From the NCBI GenBank assembly GCA_943369355.1, contig CALRMX020000005.1:1-64000 (forward strand): DNA of 64,000 nucleotides, in the 5' to 3' direction. The stretch is from UBA7662 sp943369355 (lineage in GTDB: Bacteria; Bacteroidota; Bacteroidia; UBA7662). The translations under genes were made by a program, and so were the position numbers. This document shows positions 60,289 through 64,000 of the stretch, piece after piece; positions within the stretch are counted from its first letter, which is position 1; every line of letters begins with the position of its first letter. The notes below the pieces were generated by a model that worked only from the letters and a program-made list of their open reading frames with translations, was not told the origin of the DNA and did not search any database.

Positions 60289-62163
60289 TTAGCCATTGTA
60301 GCTTACCCCTATTTGACGGTTGTACCAGATTGAAATCATGAGTACTTTCCACAATAAAAAACTGTGGTCGTAAATTCCTTTACTATGTTCTTCAAATTTC
60401 TGTTCTACCCGTGCCACATTCACCAGAGGGCAAGTTCTTAATGCGTCATAAAAAAGTGGTCTGAGAGGGCCCTTTAGCCATTCCCCATAAGGAACACCAA
60501 ACCCCATTTTTTTCTGATTAATGATTTGTTCTGGAAGAACGTTTTTTAAACTGCGTTTTAAAATTCCCTTAGTATTTCCGTTCCATAACTTATATCCAGA
60601 GGGCAAACTCAATGCAAAATCAAATAAATCGAAATCTAAAAAAGGCACCCGTGCTTCCACCGAATTAGCCATTGTAGCACGATCCACTTTCTCTAAAAAC
60701 GTATTAGGGAGAATTATCTGGCTGTCGATATACAACATTCTATCTACTGGATTTGCTATGTACTCAAACCGGCGGTTCTGGCGAGCATATTCTAGAAATG
60801 GATCCGCATTAGCATATAAATCTTCAGCTATATCTTCATCCAGAATTTGATAAGGATGACGAGATAAGCGCTCAACCGTTAACAACGAGCCAAATAAATT
60901 AGCATCTGTACTTGATGAAAAAATTTCCAAAATTCTACTTACCCGACCTATTCGTGGGCCCGTTAGTCGTGACAAATAATCACCATACAGATATTTAATT
61001 AGTGCTCTATGCCGCCACAACTTTTGTAATATCGGGTAACGGTTGTACCCGGCGAAAAGCTCATCACCTCCATCACCTTGTAAAACTACCTTTACTGCTT
61101 TGCTTATTCTCTTACTGATCATGTACAAAGGAATATTGGCTGCGTCTCCGAATGGTTCATCGTGATGATCAATCATTTTAATAATAGTGCTTTCCAAATC
61201 ATTGACACCAACCGAAAATTCATGGTGATTTGTACGGTACTTTTCAGCAACAATACGCGCTTTGGGTAATTCGTTTGTTGAAGAAAAATCAAATTTAACT
61301 GAGTAAGTGTCAATCGGTCCTTCGTAGTGTTTTGCGGCAAATGCGGTTACAGCCGAAGAGTCAATTCCTCCACTTAAAAATACGCCAATAGGAACATCAC
61401 TGACCAATTGACGCCGAACTGCTGTCTCTAAATGAAATGCCAAGCGTTCAGTTGCTTCCTCAAGGCTACCCTGAAAAGGAAAGATATTCTCAATTTTCCA
61501 ATACGTGTGTTCAACACATTTACCCTGATTATATTTTAAGAAATGACCAGGTTTAAGATGGCGAATACCTTCAAAAAGGCTTAAATCGCCACAGCTATTA
61601 CCGTAAAACAAAAATTCTGAGAAGGCTTGATGGTTTATTTTGAAAAAACTTCCTGCTTTTCGAATCCCCTTTATTTCTGAAGAAAAAAGAAGATCGCCTT
61701 CTTCAAGTGCGTAATAAATTGGCTTTACCCCTATTCTGTCACGCACTAAATACAACGATTTGTCAGAATTATCCCATAATGCAATAGCAAATACACCGTT
61801 GAGCCGAGCAAACAAACCTGTACCCCATTTTGCAAAACCGTGCAACAAAACTTCTGTATCGGAAAAAGTGCGGAATTTTGACCCCTTTGCCATCAACTCC
61901 GAGCGTAGCTCTCGAAAATTATATATCTCCCCATTGAATACTACGGTCAGGCCAGCGGATTCAAGGTGCATCGGTTGATTTGCAGCCTCGCTAAGATCAA
62001 TTATGCTTAGCCGATTATGCAAAAGCACAATTCCATCTGCCTCCCAACTCCCTCTAAATTCTGGTCCGCGATGGCTTTGAGCATCCAGCACTTTTTTCAC
62101 AACATCAGGCTTGTGCGCCGATTCGCCGCGAAAGAATGAAGTCCAACCTGCTATACCGCACAT
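60289..62163 (-). CDS. asnB: Asparagine synthase-type glutamine amidotransferase
   Basis: This 624-residue protein has an N-terminal glutaminase domain with the catalytic Cys2 (MCGIAGW), NRLSIIDLSEAANQPM, and VFNGEIYNFRELRSEL. The C-terminal synthase domain has the PP-loop SGGIDSSAVTA, the LQGDGGDELFAGYNRY motif and DSQIILPNTFLEKVDRATMANSVEARVPFLD. It could make asparagine, but asnB copies inside glycan loci often amidate uronic acids in the repeat unit (WbpS-like). A second copy lies at the right edge of the window. The start is ATG 62163. Confidence 0.88.
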   Translation of the reverse strand: MCGIAGWTSFFRGESAHKPDVVKKVLDAQSHRGPEFRGSWEADGIVLLHNRLSIIDLSEAANQPMHLESAGLTVVFNGEIYNFRELRSELMAKGSKFRTFSDTEVLLHGFAKWGTGLFARLNGVFAIALWDNSDKSLYLVRDRIGVKPIYYALEEGDLLFSSEIKGIRKAGSFFKINHQAFSEFLFYGNSCGDLSLFEGIRHLKPGHFLKYNQGKCVEHTYWKIENIFPFQGSLEEATERLAFHLETAVRRQLVSDVPIGVFLSGGIDSSAVTAFAAKHYEGPIDTYSVKFDFSSTNELPKARIVAEKYRTNHHEFSVGVNDLESTIIKMIDHHDEPFGDAANIPLYMISKRISKAVKVVLQGDGGDELFAGYNRYPILQKLWRHRALIKYLYGDYLSRLTGPRIGRVSRILEIFSSSTDANLFGSLLTVERLSRHPYQILDEDIAEDLYANADPFLEYARQNRRFEYIANPVDRMLYIDSQIILPNTFLEKVDRATMANSVEARVPFLDFDLFDFALSLPSGYKLWNGNTKGILKRSLKNVLPEQIINQKKMGFGVPYGEWLKGPLRPLFYDALRTCPLVNVARVEQKFEEHSKGIYDHSFLLWKVLMISIWYNRQIGVSYNG

Positions 62164-62173
62164 ACGTTAGGAA

Positions 62174-63547
62174 TTAAAATGCTTTAAGCAATAAGTACCC
62201 CACTACACTAAGCGATAAGAAAGAAATTACAATTTGTTGTATTCTTCGCTTAGGAATAAACTGCAATTGAGAATATCCAAAAGGGATAATCAAGGGATAA
62301 ATATAGACCAAGTGTCTTGGGTCTTTGCTTGACACAACTCCTACTATTCCTGAAATAAAGAATAAAAGAAATACCGTTAAATAGAGTCTGTCTCCCTTTC
62401 GCAAAAAATTTACGTATCCTGAGAAAAACCCAAAAACATATAGATACCAGAATACAATACCCAAAGAAATATACGTGGAAAGCAAATTGAGCCGTATTAC
62501 CATAGGAGGGGGTATAGGCGACATGAAATAATATAATAGTTTTAGAGGTTGAATTAATAAAAAATTAGAAGTATATAATCTCAACCCTATTGAGCCTTCC
62601 TGATTGGTTTCTTGTGCTAATGCTAGGTACATTCCTTGGATACGATCAAGATCAGAACCAAATAAACTTATTCCCTTAATCCAGTTCATCGTAAATAAAA
62701 AGAAAACAACCACCAAAGTGCCTAACTTCAAAGTCAAATTCTTCGGTCTTGATAAAAAGACCCATATGAAATAAAATAATCCAACAAATGCTGAATGAAC
62801 AGGTCGAATGCTATAAACGAGAAAAGATACCAACAATACCCATAATAAAGCTGTTAATTGCCATCTTGAATTAACCACTTTGTATACAACAAACAGGAAA
62901 AGAACAGAAATTACTGCTTCACGTAATAAACTGACAACATGAATTACTAAAGTTGGGAATAATACTAAAATCCATAAACTTCCTTCTAACTGAATAAAAG
63001 AGTTCCTCTTAAATATAGCATACACCAGAACTGGAATAAGAGAACCTATACCAACTTTTAAAATACTTAAATGATAAAAGTGAAAAGAATCAAATCCTAA
63101 GGAACTTATTGCTTTGTAATAATATCCAAGCAAATAAAGGTAGCCCGTATAGCTCGAAGACCATAATGGTATTCCATCTACAGTTGTATTGATATCTAAC
63201 TTAGCTTTAACGAGTGTTTTTGCTGCAATGTAGAAATACATGTCATCTCCACCACCAAGAAAAGGTCGTCCAAAAGTATAATTTGTAGCTAACAGAAAAA
63301 ATGCACTACTAATCAAGTATACTCCAAATGCAAGCGTGAATACAGCTCCAGTTTCCCTTTTGAGAAAAGCCCTTAAAACTGCATAAAGGAGAAGTGCAAC
63401 TATTGGAGCATCGGGCACCTTGAACACCAACGCTGGTATAAACGTGGCCACTATTCCTAAAAATAGGAAGTTTAGCCCTTTTACTTTAAAAGCTTTAGTT
63501 AACTCGTGTTGGAACGAAAACTCTCTTTCAGTCAACAAATTTTCCAT
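62174..63547 (-). CDS. Polytopic membrane protein, possible repeat-unit polymerase (Wzy-like)
   Basis: This 457-residue protein has about eleven to twelve hydrophobic segments and a periplasmic-type loop with GGGDDMYFYIAAKTLVKAKLDINTTVDGIPLWSSSYTGYLYLLGYYY. Position between two asnB-like genes and glycosyltransferases, the size and the helix count suggest Wzy, but Wzy sequences are very divergent and no motif proves it. The ATG at 63547 overlaps the upstream asnB-like gene by 16 bases, so it is part of the same operon. GT39-type activity was considered less likely because a clear catalytic loop is missing. Confidence 0.6.
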   Translation of the reverse strand: MENLLTEREFSFQHELTKAFKVKGLNFLFLGIVATFIPALVFKVPDAPIVALLLYAVLRAFLKRETGAVFTLAFGVYLISSAFFLLATNYTFGRPFLGGGDDMYFYIAAKTLVKAKLDINTTVDGIPLWSSSYTGYLYLLGYYYKAISSLGFDSFHFYHLSILKVGIGSLIPVLVYAIFKRNSFIQLEGSLWILVLFPTLVIHVVSLLREAVISVLFLFVVYKVVNSRWQLTALLWVLLVSFLVYSIRPVHSAFVGLFYFIWVFLSRPKNLTLKLGTLVVVFFLFTMNWIKGISLFGSDLDRIQGMYLALAQETNQEGSIGLRLYTSNFLLIQPLKLLYYFMSPIPPPMVIRLNLLSTYISLGIVFWYLYVFGFFSGYVNFLRKGDRLYLTVFLLFFISGIVGVVSSKDPRHLVYIYPLIIPFGYSQLQFIPKRRIQQIVISFLSLSVVGYLLLKAF

Positions 63548-64000
63548 CTTTCATTCCAGAGCTGAAACATGAGTAAAAACCACAAAAGCTCACCATTGTG
63601 GTCCTTTCCAGACAAAAAACCATTTAAAATTGATTCGACCTCTTGATGATTAAAAATTCCCTGTCTTTTTAATTTGTCTTTATGAAGCATATCGAGTAAT
63701 ATCGGCCTTAGTTCGTTTCTCATCCACCGATGTATGGGGATAGCAAAACCCTGCTTTGGACGTTCTAGCATTGATTTAGGTATATGCCTTTCTGCAATTT
63801 TTTTCAATAAATACTTCTTGTTTCCATTTCTAATCTTGTAACCGTCAGGAACTGAGGCCACATATTCTATGATTCGATGATCAAGTAACGGTTCGCGTCC
63901 TTCTAAAGAAACCGACATAGCTGCCCTATCTACCTTCACAAGAATATCGTCCGTAAGATAGGTTTTATAGTCAATTAGCATCAATTGATGAAGTGGACTG
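63532..64000 (-). CDS. Asparagine synthase-type amidotransferase, C-terminal part (cut by window edge)
   Basis: The frame stays open to the right edge with no stop (SPLHQLMLIDYKTY...), so the gene continues beyond the window. The visible 155 residues match the C-terminal end of AsnB: MLIDYKTYLTDDILVKVDRAAMSVSLEGREPLLDHRIIEYVASVP, then MLERPKQGFAIPIHRW and GELLWFLLMFQLWNERW. The ATG at 63981 is internal and is not the start. It is the second amidotransferase of the locus, and in this stretch it differs clearly from the copy at 60289, so the two may modify different sugars. Its end overlaps the polymerase-like gene. Confidence 0.85.
   Translation of the reverse strand, partial: SPLHQLMLIDYKTYLTDDILVKVDRAAMSVSLEGREPLLDHRIIEYVASVPDGYKIRNGNKKYLLKKIAERHIPKSMLERPKQGFAIPIHRWMRNELRPILLDMLHKDKLKRQGIFNHQEVESILNGFLSGKDHNGELLWFLLMFQLWNERWKIC

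Noticed and set aside
62174..63547. Assignment as a GT39-type glycosyltransferase
   Set aside because: The early acidic loop and partner motif of that family could not be placed with confidence; a polymerase-like role is kept as tentative.

Overview
The window reads as chromosomal DNA of a Bacteroidota bacterium, probably close to the Flavobacteriales. The signs are a T9SS-type sorting tail, a gliding-motility-type surface protein, SPOR and DUF5777 proteins, a long Bacteroidota-style SecA, an exosortase of the XrtF type with its usual partner, and repeated matches to the Bacteroidota -7 promoter element TAnnTTTG in front of genes. Genes are tightly packed, with many ATGA, TGATG and TAATG overlaps. 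No tRNA, rRNA, CRISPR array, transposase or phage gene was found.

Positions 1 to about 39,900 are mostly housekeeping. In order they hold the start of a surface protein (cut by the window edge); gamma-carbonic anhydrase and hemB; a secA-deoC-SPOR-peptidase operon; a TPP riboswitch driving a lone TonB-dependent receptor; a DUF4139-like protein with a GDP-mannose synthesis enzyme; kdsD; recQ; an SDR threonine dehydrogenase; a four-gene envelope group (two c-type cytochrome lipoproteins, a DUF5777 barrel and a T9SS-sorted protein); rluB with a very long Arg-rich repeat region; scpB; a dipeptidyl-peptidase III lipoprotein; a glycosyltransferase and an ABC exporter; an aminotransferase; a dus gene; CPBP protease, DUF2007 and cdsA; gdhA; psd; an MFS carrier; a three-gene CsgG/LPP20 lipoprotein operon; and DUF456.

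From about 40,000 to the right edge lies a large surface-polysaccharide locus, visibly more AT-rich in most genes. It encodes a bifunctional-type ManC, a RemB/Wzi-like outer-membrane barrel, an O-antigen-ligase-like protein, GtrA and a GT39-type transferase, a PglF/WbpM-like dehydratase and a DegT aminotransferase, exosortase XrtF with its partner, a HAD phosphatase with an ATP-grasp ligase, a PglC-like initiating sugar transferase, three GT4 glycosyltransferases, the full CapE/CapF/CapG (FnlA/B/C) route to UDP-L-FucNAc, a sugar-isomerase-like cupin, a Wzy-like polymerase and two asparagine-synthase-type amidotransferases (one cut by the edge). No Wzx flippase is seen.

The most unusual structure is a four-helix-bundle gene inserted between capF and capG. 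It is flanked by oppositely oriented degenerate 7-bp repeats (unit near GTYACYY), and a third array of the same repeat sits in frame inside capG. Other points of interest are the CsgG/LPP20 operon, cytochromes with CX4CH motifs, an XrtF lacking the expected histidine, and a terminator that abuts the psd start codon.
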